Assembly (NCBI GenBank): GCA_015654535.1
Contig: JAATGU010000114.1
Span: 1 to 59,630 of the forward strand
Source of the DNA: Bacteroidales bacterium
GTDB taxonomy: Bacteria > Bacteroidota > Bacteroidia > Bacteroidales > Bacteroidaceae
DNA: 59,630 nucleotides
Reading direction: 5' to 3'
Positions 27,858 to 37,836 of this stretch are shown piece after piece. Each line of letters begins with the position of its first letter. The stretch's first letter is position 1. The notes below the pieces were generated by a model. That model was not told where the DNA came from and searched no databases. It worked only from the letters and a program-made list of their open reading frames with translations. The position numbers and the translations under genes were made by a program.

Positions 27858-28508
27858 TTAAGATAAAATAACTATCGGATGTATAAATGCATGGCAATAC
27901 TTATTTTGCCACTCCACTTTAAATACACATAAGCCAAAAGCATTAAGCTCATTATCAAACCATTTGGGGAGATGCAGGCAAATAATTTCCAACTCCCAGA
28001 ACGGCGTGTTTTGAAGAAACGGAAGTAAGATCTCTTTTGAGTTCAGGGAGGCATCTTTTTCCTGCACCTTCACCAAATTTATCTTATAGCATCCTTTTGA
28101 GGGATCACCCACCAAAATGGGTTCAAAGCTGTCTTTTTTCTGTTTATTAAGTTCAATCCGTTTTATTGCTTCCACAATTTCTGAATTGAGGGCCTTTCTT
28201 ATATCATTGAGAAAAGGAACTGGTGAACCTTGTATCGCAAAAAGACGTATATGCAACTCTTCCTCAAATATGGCATTGAATATACCCATTCTACGTTTAG
28301 CCACAAAAGCCTTACAGCCCACTAATTCAGGAGCTATCATATAGATACTTTTCCTTATACTTGCAAGGTTCATCTCTCTGTTTATGTAAAAAGGAACTTT
28401 ACATATACACTGCCAGTCTGAATTATTATTCTCATAAATAAGAACAATTCCCGACGAATCAAAGGATAATGTATCCCCATTCATATCAACAAAAACAGCT
28501 ATCTTCAT
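27858..28508 (-). CDS. anfO: Fe-only nitrogenase accessory protein AnfO
   Basis: 216 residues recognised as AnfO, found almost only beside anfHDGK and required for growth on Fe-only nitrogenase in proteobacterial models; its exact role is unknown. It opens MKIAVFVDMNGDTLSF, with CKAFVAKRRMGIFNAIFEEE in the middle and a C-terminal segment with Cys and His (ICLHLPKWFDNELNAFGLC). Length agrees with the family. It is the last gene of the anf operon, 32 bp after the flavoprotein gene. Confidence 0.85.
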   Translation of the reverse strand: MKIAVFVDMNGDTLSFDSSGIVLIYENNNSDWQCICKVPFYINREMNLASIRKSIYMIAPELVGCKAFVAKRRMGIFNAIFEEELHIRLFAIQGSPVPFLNDIRKALNSEIVEAIKRIELNKQKKDSFEPILVGDPSKGCYKINLVKVQEKDASLNSKEILLPFLQNTPFWELEIICLHLPKWFDNELNAFGLCVFKVEWQNKYCHAFIHPIVILS

Positions 28509-28540
28509 ATCTATTCCTATTTTACAGTCTATTGAATTAT

Positions 28541-29035
28541 TTAAACTCCGTGTTTCTTTCCTTTTATAGAATCTATCTGAATACGAATGACAGCCGTTGC
28601 ATTGAGGTTTCCTTTAGGAAATTCAAATTTCTTATCCGTAAATAGTGCTACAATCTTATTGAGCGCATGAATCTTTTCTTCTTCAGATTCAACAAATTCG
28701 GCTTTTCCAAATCCAATGACGGTACGATGCTTTGCTTCAAAGTCACAAGCCATATCACTTTCAACGACTCCATTATCAATAGAGACTTCAAAACAAACGT
28801 TATTGTTCTTTTTTAAAATCTCAATTTTAGTCCCTGCTTTTGCAGAATGAAAATAAATAGATGTTCCATCGTAGGTGAAAAATACAGGAACGAGAAAAGG
28901 CATATTATTGTCAGAAAGTGCAAGATGCATCACTTTCGCTAAGCCCAAAATCTCATCTATCTCTTCCCTGTTTGTTATCTCACGTTCCTTACGTCTCATT
29001 GTTCCATGCGGATGTGACGGCATATTATTTTGCAT
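28541..29035 (-). CDS. NimA-like / pyridoxamine-phosphate-oxidase-fold flavoprotein in anf operon
   Basis: 164 residues of the FMN-binding split-barrel fold: MRRKEREITNREEIDEIL, VMHLALSDNNMPFLVPVFFT, IYFHSAKAGTKIEILKKNNN and the TVIGFGKAEFVE strand are close in layout to NimA-type proteins. A His-rich start (MPSHPHG) could bind heme or metal. It lies 32 bp from each neighbour, between the helical protein and anfO, so it is part of the operon. In proteobacteria the anf operon encodes Anf3, a flavocytochrome oxidase thought to protect the enzyme from oxygen; a similar protective or redox role here is inference. Confidence 0.8.
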   Translation of the reverse strand: MQNNMPSHPHGTMRRKEREITNREEIDEILGLAKVMHLALSDNNMPFLVPVFFTYDGTSIYFHSAKAGTKIEILKKNNNVCFEVSIDNGVVESDMACDFEAKHRTVIGFGKAEFVESEEEKIHALNKIVALFTDKKFEFPKGNLNATAVIRIQIDSIKGKKHGV

Positions 29036-29067
29036 AACTACTTTTCGTTTTTTAATTTGATTTCAAT

Positions 29068-29517
29068 TTAGTCTGTATATTGTTCTGCACATTTCAATGC
29101 AGTCCGTACTGATAGCATCTTTCCCTCATCAAACAGTTTTTCCACTTCTTTACACATCCGTAATGTTCTTTCGGCATCTGCTTCAACTGGCTTTCCATGA
29201 AAATAAGTATCTAAAAAACAAATTCCGAAAATTTGATCTAATGATTTGACCTCCTTACTTAATTCTTTAGGTACCTTAATCAATTTGTCCACTGTTATCA
29301 TCAGTGTAATGAAGTTATGATTCATTGGTTCCTCTCCGTGAAGTTCACAGAGAGCAACCAAATATCTTTCAAGTGCAACAGAAGCTATATTGAAAACCAA
29401 ACTGAACGCGTGTGTCTCGTTTTGAAATTGCAAAGCACGTTTATAGTAAGCTTTCGCATCCTTATAATCATCTTCGAAAAGCGATTCAACTCCGTAATCA
29501 TATTCTATAGGTGCCAT
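29068..29517 (-). CDS. HEPN-like helical protein of unknown function in anf operon
   Basis: 149 residues, all helical by composition, reading like a HEPN-type bundle (YYKRALQFQNETHAFSLVFN and IASVALERYLVALCELHGEE, then LDTYFHGKPVEADAERTLRM). The RNase motif RxxxxH of toxic HEPNs is not visible, so catalysis is unlikely. It starts 20 bp after anfK and has a good ribosome site (GGAG). Position suggests a nitrogenase-specific helper, perhaps the counterpart of AnfR in Azotobacter, but I cannot show homology. Confidence 0.7.
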   Translation of the reverse strand: MAPIEYDYGVESLFEDDYKDAKAYYKRALQFQNETHAFSLVFNIASVALERYLVALCELHGEEPMNHNFITLMITVDKLIKVPKELSKEVKSLDQIFGICFLDTYFHGKPVEADAERTLRMCKEVEKLFDEGKMLSVRTALKCAEQYTD

Positions 29518-29537
29518 AATTTTATACTCCTTTCAAA

Positions 29538-30926
29538 TTACCATACATTTAATACCCACTCTTTGTTGTGTTTGTATTCCATATCGGTGAATATGGCATT
29601 TGCCATTTGTTCGGCAAGCCAGATTGCTCCAGAGTAGCCCACAACGGGATGACGGAAATATCCCGCACGATCGTAAACCGGAAATCCGACTCTTACCATT
29701 GGAATATTATTATCGATTGCAATATAGCGTCCTTTTGAATGGCCTAAAATAAGATCAAGTTCAAGTCCTTCATTTTTTATGCGGTTTTCCAATTCCCAGA
29801 GATCAGCATTGGTTATTATTTCCATGTTGAAGTTCACCTCTTTTAATGCAAGGACACGAGGATCTTTGGCATAACCCGTGTTGTCGTCTCCAAACAAAAG
29901 AAGTACCGGTTCCATCTCTAAATCGAGACAAAATTCAGCAAGACCTATCACCAAGTCTGCACTTCCGTAAATCGCAACCTTTTTACCAGCTAGGAACATG
30001 TGAGACACATCGGCAAGAGCGTCAAGAGCAATACCTCTTTTTCTGACAAGAGATTCGGGGATCGGTTTTCCGGTCATCCTCTTCACATTTTTCAGAAAAG
30101 AATCGGTATTGCGTATGCCGATTGGCGTTGGTCCGATGATAGCAGGAACATCAAACTCTGATTCAAGATATTGAGCAGCTTTTGCTCCTTCATATCTGTT
30201 CAATGCTATTGATCCGATAGCATTTGCAGTACTGCGAAGATCCTCTATCGTAGTTTCGCCGTGTGATATATGATTACCGTCCGGCATCAATGGAGAATCA
30301 AATGTTTCTATCTCAAAAAGTACTGTTGCATCAACATCCATTTCAGACAATAGAGATTTTAATTCTGTTACATCTCCCGGATCTACCCAACCTGTGAACA
30401 GATTGATTTTACCATTTATAGTCGGCTCTTTCTTAGCAAAATAACTAACAAAATCTTTCACTGCAATGTCATATCCGCTAATCATACTTCCTACAAAGCT
30501 GGGTGTATGGATAGGAATAAGATGCACTTCACGTCCGGCATACTTCTCTTTCAGTAGTCCTTCATTTAGTTTCAAGACCGCTCCGTCAACGTCATCACCG
30601 ATAACCTCGGTGGAACATGTTGTAATAATTGGAATTACTTTTATATGTGGATAACGCATTAATAATACATCCACACCTTGCTCCACACGATTCAAAGCAC
30701 CGAATACAGCTGCGTCCTCATGTACTGAGGAAGAAGCAAGCTCAAAACTCTCTTTGAAATGCTGAGAGAAGATTAGGCGGACAAACATAACGCATCCTTG
30801 ACCTCCATGCACTAGTCCAATACAATCTTTTATACCGATACTTGCAAATTGAGCACCCGCAGGTTGGCAAGTAAATATAGGGTTAATCACCCCAACCCGA
30901 TCTTTGGGCTTTAAGTTACAACTCAT
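29538..30926 (-). CDS. anfK: Fe-only nitrogenase FeFe protein beta subunit
   Basis: A 462-residue AnfK. P-cluster cysteines are C20 (NPIFTCQPAGAQF), C45 (HGGQGCVMFVR) and C104 (ITTCSTEVIGDD). It is short like known AnfK proteins and lacks the N-terminal extension of NifK. Long blocks such as TPIGIRNTD, FCLDLEME and the ending NKEWVLNVW are essentially the Azotobacter AnfK pattern. With AnfD it carries the P-cluster and forms the alpha2-beta2-delta2 dinitrogenase. It is separated from anfG by 115 bp containing a hairpin. Confidence 0.97.
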   Translation of the reverse strand: MSCNLKPKDRVGVINPIFTCQPAGAQFASIGIKDCIGLVHGGQGCVMFVRLIFSQHFKESFELASSSVHEDAAVFGALNRVEQGVDVLLMRYPHIKVIPIITTCSTEVIGDDVDGAVLKLNEGLLKEKYAGREVHLIPIHTPSFVGSMISGYDIAVKDFVSYFAKKEPTINGKINLFTGWVDPGDVTELKSLLSEMDVDATVLFEIETFDSPLMPDGNHISHGETTIEDLRSTANAIGSIALNRYEGAKAAQYLESEFDVPAIIGPTPIGIRNTDSFLKNVKRMTGKPIPESLVRKRGIALDALADVSHMFLAGKKVAIYGSADLVIGLAEFCLDLEMEPVLLLFGDDNTGYAKDPRVLALKEVNFNMEIITNADLWELENRIKNEGLELDLILGHSKGRYIAIDNNIPMVRVGFPVYDRAGYFRHPVVGYSGAIWLAEQMANAIFTDMEYKHNKEWVLNVW

Positions 30927-31016
30927 AATTCTTTTTCATTAATTGTTTTACAAATTCTTTACTAGAATAAACAGATAAAACACTGTATATGATTTATTTA
31001 ATATGATAATCAACCG

Positions 31017-31039
31017 ATAGTACCAAAGTATTGGTCTAT
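31017..31039 (-). other. intercistronic hairpin between anfG and anfK
   Basis: ATAG-t-ACCAA / TTGGT-CTAT around the loop AGTA, a 9-bp stem with one bulged base, beginning 3 nt after the anfG stop. There is no T run, so it is more likely an mRNA-stabilising or processing structure than a terminator. The remaining 90 bp before anfK hold no clear promoter. Confidence 0.5.
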
Positions 31040-31041
31040 TG

Positions 31042-31398
31042 TTAATAATGATCTTTGACTAACTCAGTATTCAAAGATGCTTTAATCATCGTATAATCCA
31101 TTTTATCTTTCAGCATTTGCATTATTACAGCAATATCTTCCTTGCTAGTTTCTGCTACCCATGGGAAATACGTTTTGAAGGCTCCAACCAAAGTCATAGC
31201 TTCACTCCAGTAATATCTGTCGGCAGTAGTTTCATCTTCATGAGCATTTTCACCACATAACAATTGCTTTGTTTTGCTTAAAATACGCTCATTTTGTATT
31301 TCTCTGTCCCAACCGCGTGAATTATATTGCCAAAGACAGTGCTTTGTAATATACCACTCCAGTTGAGCCATTTTAACTTCAGCAGTTTTTTTGTCCAT
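31042..31398 (-). CDS. anfG: Fe-only nitrogenase delta subunit
   Basis: A 118-residue delta subunit, present only in alternative (V or Fe) nitrogenases, where it binds the alpha subunit and is needed for cofactor insertion or activity. Visible signatures are EWYITKHCLWQYNSRGWDRE and the YYWSEAMTLVGAFKTYFPW block. Its presence alone excludes a Mo-only system. It starts 20 bp after anfD, and its start context AAGAATTATG is shared with anfD and anfK. Confidence 0.95.
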   Translation of the reverse strand: MDKKTAEVKMAQLEWYITKHCLWQYNSRGWDREIQNERILSKTKQLLCGENAHEDETTADRYYWSEAMTLVGAFKTYFPWVAETSKEDIAVIMQMLKDKMDYTMIKASLNTELVKDHY

Positions 31399-31418
31399 AA
31401 TTCTTTGTCTATTGAATG

Positions 31419-33439
<2,021 letters not shown>

Positions 33440-33452
33440 GTCTTTAATGTCT

Positions 33453-33770
33453 TTATAATTCCTTGGACCCGGTACGTACCGTTCGTACTTGTTCAACAGG
33501 TGAAACGAATATCTTTCCGTCACCTTCATTTCCTGTATATGCCTTATATCGGATGACCTTAATCACTTCATCCACCGATTCGTCTTCCACAACTATAATA
33601 ATCAAAGTCTTCGGAATCTCATCATAATGCACATTTCCAACAGTTATACCTTTTTGTCTACCACGACCGAAAACAGGCATCTTAGTCATGGAAGAAAAAC
33701 CGGCTTCATCAAGGGCATCGGATACTATATCGGCATATTCGGGACGTACAATTGCTCTAATCATTTTCAT
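33453..33770 (-). CDS. nifI1: PII-like nitrogenase regulator NifI1
   Basis: A 105-residue PII protein (MKMIRAIVRPEYADIVSDAL, then GRGRQKGI and GNEGDGKIFVSPVEQVRTVR). The short T-loop and position directly between the Fe-protein gene and the alpha-subunit gene are diagnostic of NifI1. The usual uridylylation tyrosine of GlnB/GlnK is absent in the visible loop and no amtB is nearby. It lies 53 bp after anfH. This pair provides post-translational ammonia switch-off. Confidence 0.93.
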   Translation of the reverse strand: MKMIRAIVRPEYADIVSDALDEAGFSSMTKMPVFGRGRQKGITVGNVHYDEIPKTLIIIVVEDESVDEVIKVIRYKAYTGNEGDGKIFVSPVEQVRTVRTGSKEL

Positions 33771-33823
33771 ATTAATTCTTCTTTATTAAATTTATACTTT
33801 GATTAATTTGAATTTAGCTGATT

Positions 33824-34663
<840 letters not shown>

Positions 34664-34689
34664 TTATTAGTAATCTTATTATCTCTTAG

Positions 34690-34704
34690 GCAACAAAAAT
34701 GCCA
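34690..34704 (-). promoter_or_regulatory. sigma-54 (-24/-12) promoter of the anf operon
   Basis: On the minus strand TGGCAT-N5-TTGC, matching the -24/-12 consensus with correct GG to GC spacing, 41 bp before the anfH ATG; transcription would begin around 34678. It requires an AAA+ activator, supplied by the anfA product encoded at the other end of the cluster. Confidence 0.85.
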
Positions 34705-34811
34705 GAACCAATATCTCAAGAGAATGAAATATTAGTCATGAAGATGAAAAGCCTATGGATAAAGGAAATTTTATATGATATTTTTTTAAAACTTTTTTTG
34801 AAGAGTGAAAT

Positions 34812-34824
34812 GAGAACGATTCTC
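34812..34824. promoter_or_regulatory. candidate AnfA upstream activating site
   Basis: Inverted repeat GAGAA-CGA-TTCTC, about 108 bp upstream of the -24 element, the usual distance for enhancer sites of sigma-54 activators. The GTAC-N6-GTAC motif of Azotobacter AnfA is not seen. Assignment is by position and symmetry only. Confidence 0.4.
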
Positions 34825-35119
34825 CTACATAATATTTGAACGGGCTGGAACTATTATTTGCTAAAATGCACCGAATTGAACAGCATACATTTTATTAGAA
34901 AGAACACTCAAAGTAAACTAGTTGAGAAGAAGGAAATTGATTATTTACACGAGAAGAATATAAAAACAATTAAGAATAAAAGAAATATAGCACAACACAA
35001 AAACTGTGTTAGCAAAAAAATATTAATTTTACCAACACAGTTTAATTTACACAACCTAAGACTTTTACGATCTGGGGTTTTTGAAATAAATCATTTATAT
35101 TTAGTTAAGCTTACAGATG
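34825..35119. other. non-coding spacer between anfH promoter and dioxygenase gene, with AACACA inverted repeats
   Basis: No credible gene; one 91-codon open frame (34858-35133) has an atypical composition. It holds a perfect inverted repeat AAACTGTGTT-N23-AACACAGTTT (35001-35010 with 35034-35043), and the left arm also pairs with a third box, AACACA (34994-34999), across 5 nt. The left boxes lie about 290 bp from the anf promoter and about 110 bp from the dioxygenase stop. Confidence 0.6.
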
Positions 35120-35989
35120 TCATGGAAGATTAAACCTATCATAAAAAAGTGACGTATCCTTATTAACTATTACAGAAGTCATACTCAAAGATCCCGCCAA
35201 GATTTTATCATTAAATAAGGTTACTTCCTCATTTTCTTCCTGCAACGCCAAAGCATAGAGCAAGGGTAAATAATGTTCCGCTGTAGGAATCGCAAGTTTA
35301 ACCGATGAGTTTAACGATTCAAACTGTATTAAAGCTTTATGATCATGACTTTTTATCTTCTCTTTAAATAGTTGATTCATTTCCAAAGCCCAATCGTAAG
35401 CATATTCTTCATTAAAACCTAACGTTTCATTATACCTTACCAATCTCAGATTGTGTACCAGGTTACCACTTCCTACTATCAAAACTCCCTTTCGGCGCAA
35501 AGGAGCCAGTTCTTTAGCTAAATTATAATGGAACAATGGACTTTTAGTATAATCAAGACTCAACTCTAACACAGGCACATCTGCAGCAGGATAGATATGT
35601 TTCAGTACACTCCAGCTTCCATGGTCCAATCCCCAGTCTGTATTCTGAGTCACACTGTTTTTAAGTATCTGCTGAATTTCCAAAGCCAAAGTAGGATCAC
35701 CTGGAGCCGGATATTCCACATCAAACAATGCTTTAGGGAATCCACCAAAATCGTGAATCGTTTCAGGATGCTGCATGGCAGTTATTTGCGTGCCCTTTGT
35801 CTCCCAATGGGCAGAAATACATAAAATGGCTGTCGGTTTGGTGAGTGCTTTCCCTATTTCGGTCCAATTGTCCGAGAAGTCATTCTTCTCAATCGCATTC
35901 ATCGGACTTCCATGCCCCACAAAAAGTACAGGCATTATTTCTGTACTCTTCAATGACTGGGTAATGTTATATAATTCTTTTAAATCCAT
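35120..35989 (-). CDS. ygiD: 4,5-DOPA-dioxygenase-like extradiol ring-cleavage enzyme
   Basis: 289 residues (start at MDLKELYN; an alternative ATG at 36010 adds 7 residues) of the LigB/YgiD family of Zn- or Fe-dependent extradiol dioxygenases. Motifs: LFVGHGSPMNAIE, ILCISAHWETKG, ETIHDFGGFP, GLDHGSWSVL and VGSGNLVHNLR, which carry the metal-binding His residues. The E. coli homologue is cytosolic and cleaves L-DOPA in vitro; the natural substrate here is unknown. Monocistronic, with two palindromes in its upstream region. Confidence 0.9.
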   Translation of the reverse strand: MDLKELYNITQSLKSTEIMPVLFVGHGSPMNAIEKNDFSDNWTEIGKALTKPTAILCISAHWETKGTQITAMQHPETIHDFGGFPKALFDVEYPAPGDPTLALEIQQILKNSVTQNTDWGLDHGSWSVLKHIYPAADVPVLELSLDYTKSPLFHYNLAKELAPLRRKGVLIVGSGNLVHNLRLVRYNETLGFNEEYAYDWALEMNQLFKEKIKSHDHKALIQFESLNSSVKLAIPTAEHYLPLLYALALQEENEEVTLFNDKILAGSLSMTSVIVNKDTSLFYDRFNLP

Positions 35990-36043
35990 AATTAATAAGA
36001 TTATAGCCAATAAATTTCTGACTTTGCAATTTCAATGATGCCC

Positions 36044-36071
36044 TTTTATGGTGCATATCTACACCATAAAA
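36044..36071. promoter_or_regulatory. perfect 10-bp inverted repeat upstream of ygiD
   Basis: TTTTATGGTG-N8-CACCATAAAA, 54-82 bp before the chosen ygiD start. Looks like an operator for a dimeric repressor or activator; identity unknown. Confidence 0.55.
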
Positions 36072-36103
36072 ATATCAATCATACTCATTTTAAGATAATT
36101 GAA

Positions 36104-36121
36104 AATATGTCCAGACATATT
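36104..36121. promoter_or_regulatory. 18-bp palindrome between ygiD and the YceI gene
   Basis: AATATGTC-CA-GACATATT, perfect 8-bp arms with a 2-bp centre, 33 bp from the repeat at 36044-36071. A second operator-like site in the same upstream region. Confidence 0.5.
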
Positions 36122-36237
36122 AGTTGAGAAGTACAGACTCTTAAAAAAAGCCTCAGGACATTTCAACAAATAGTTCTTTTTATTTTTTCAGCCATTCAAC
36201 AATAATTTTTATTTATTGATGAATGGATGAGCATTTA

Positions 36238-36897
36238 TTAAGCAATCTTTGCTGCGATTGTAATGGTTATTTCCATACCATCATTAATAAAGGAATCTTT
36301 CAGATCTTTAAATATATTCTTTGAACCATAATTTACGCCCCATTGGGTACGATCGATAGTAAAGGTTGCCGTTTTAGCGATGAAAGAATCTCCAACTTTA
36401 GAGACTGACATCTCGAAAGAGATATTTTTAGTAACCTCTTTCAAGGTTAGATTGCCGGATACACGAAACTTGTTTGTTCCTTCCTTTAACTTTTCAGTCT
36501 TAGTGATAGTAAACTTTCCTTCCGGATATTTTGCAACATCAAAGAAGTCCGGGCTCTTTAAATGTCCCACCAACTTAGCATTCATTGTTTGATCTGTCAA
36601 GTCTTGGTTCACAATTTTGTTCATATCCAGAACAAAAGTGCCGGTCTTGAGTTCCGTGCCCTCAAGAGTCAATTCACCACTCTTTATCCCTAAAGTGCCA
36701 TGATGACTTCCTCCGGGTTTAAATCCCTGCCATGCGATAGTGGATTTAAGGGTATCGACTAACAATTTTTGACTACCGGCAGTGCCTACAGCAGTTTGCG
36801 CAGCAGAAGCTTCAATTTTGTTTTTGCCAGGTTTGCTATTGCAAGATGCAAATACTAATAAAATAAGTATTGCTAAATAAGAATTATACGTCTTCAT
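36238..36897 (-). CDS. YceI-family lipoprotein
   Basis: 219 residues with a lipoprotein signal peptide (YLAILILLVFASCNSKPGK; lipobox Cys19) and a YceI lipocalin-like barrel (TIAWQGFKPGGSHHGTLGIK; SPDFFDVAKYPEGKFTITK; the FTIDRTQWGVNYGSKN finish). YceI proteins bind isoprenoid or other lipids in the envelope. Length fits. Separate transcription unit between ygiD and the AraC gene. Confidence 0.93.
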   Translation of the reverse strand: MKTYNSYLAILILLVFASCNSKPGKNKIEASAAQTAVGTAGSQKLLVDTLKSTIAWQGFKPGGSHHGTLGIKSGELTLEGTELKTGTFVLDMNKIVNQDLTDQTMNAKLVGHLKSPDFFDVAKYPEGKFTITKTEKLKEGTNKFRVSGNLTLKEVTKNISFEMSVSKVGDSFIAKTATFTIDRTQWGVNYGSKNIFKDLKDSFINDGMEITITIAAKIA

Positions 36898-36991
36898 CTT
36901 TTTATATTTTAAATGTTCAACTTTTGATATTGCAAAGATGAAGGTTTTTATTTAAACAGAGGTAACAGTTTTAGGAAGAGAAGTTGTAAAT

Positions 36992-37828
36992 TTAAGACAT
37001 GAGTTTATTCATTTCGTTACGGAATTCGCTGGGAGTCATTCCTGCTTTCTTTTTAAAGACATTTGTAAAATAGGCCTTTTCATTATACCCTAATTCATAT
37101 CCTATTTCAGAAATCGTTTTATCCGAACTTAATAAAAGAGCCTTTGCCTCTGTCAATTTACGGGTTTCAATAATCTCAGACACACTTTTTTGGAGAATAT
37201 TCTGGCAAATAAGATTTAGATTCCTTGTGGACATATTTAATTTATCAGCATAAAAATCCACATTCATATCCCTTCGGAAATTATCTTCCAGAATCTGAAG
37301 AAAAGATTTGAATGTAATATTTTGAGTAGATTGAAGAAGAGGTTCAACCGGCTCATTCTTTCTTCTTTCAGATTCAATCATTATAAAAAGAGAACTGAGT
37401 AAGCTGCGAATGATTGCATAATCAGGAACTTCCTGGCTAGCCTCATCACACATCAAATTACAAATACTACCCACTCTATCAAAACATCTTCCTTTTTCTA
37501 TTTGCACATTTGCATATTCATGAAAATTTGCATAAAGTTGGAATCGGGATTCCGGGATAAAGGTACTCTTGAAACGAAAGATCCATCCTTCGGGATAACA
37601 ACCATTTTCATCCGCACCAAAAGTAACTCGGTGCAGCTTTCCTTTACTAACAAAGCTGGCTATCGGCGTTTCTAATATTGAGTTCTTGAAATCAATAAAA
37701 TGTATCAGCTCTCCTTTTGAGCAAATAACTAACTCCTCAAAGTCATGATTATGGAGTTCAAAAATAAAACCCGACATTTTCTTTGCCTGAGTACTTGTAA
37801 ATTTATGAACTGAAAAGAGTTGGTCCAT
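36992..37828 (-). CDS. AraC-family transcriptional regulator
   Basis: 278 residues: an N-terminal cupin-like sensor (FELHNHDFEELVICSKGELI) and a C-terminal AraC double helix-turn-helix (FYADKLNMSTRNLNLICQNI and the ISEIGYELGYNEKAYFTNVF signature). It begins 8 bp after the GHL10 hydrolase gene stop and is probably co-transcribed with it. Targets unknown. Confidence 0.92.
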   Translation of the reverse strand: MDQLFSVHKFTSTQAKKMSGFIFELHNHDFEELVICSKGELIHFIDFKNSILETPIASFVSKGKLHRVTFGADENGCYPEGWIFRFKSTFIPESRFQLYANFHEYANVQIEKGRCFDRVGSICNLMCDEASQEVPDYAIIRSLLSSLFIMIESERRKNEPVEPLLQSTQNITFKSFLQILEDNFRRDMNVDFYADKLNMSTRNLNLICQNILQKSVSEIIETRKLTEAKALLLSSDKTISEIGYELGYNEKAYFTNVFKKKAGMTPSEFRNEMNKLMS

Positions 37829-37836
37829 CTGTCAGA

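Noticed and set aside
33440..33529. Upstream start for nifI2
   Set aside because: Would overlap nifI1 by 77 bases and add residues not seen in PII proteins; start at 33439 fits the family.
34858..35133. 91-codon open frame upstream of anfH
   Set aside because: Lys/Asn-rich text of an AT-rich spacer, contains the AACACA inverted repeats, no domain.
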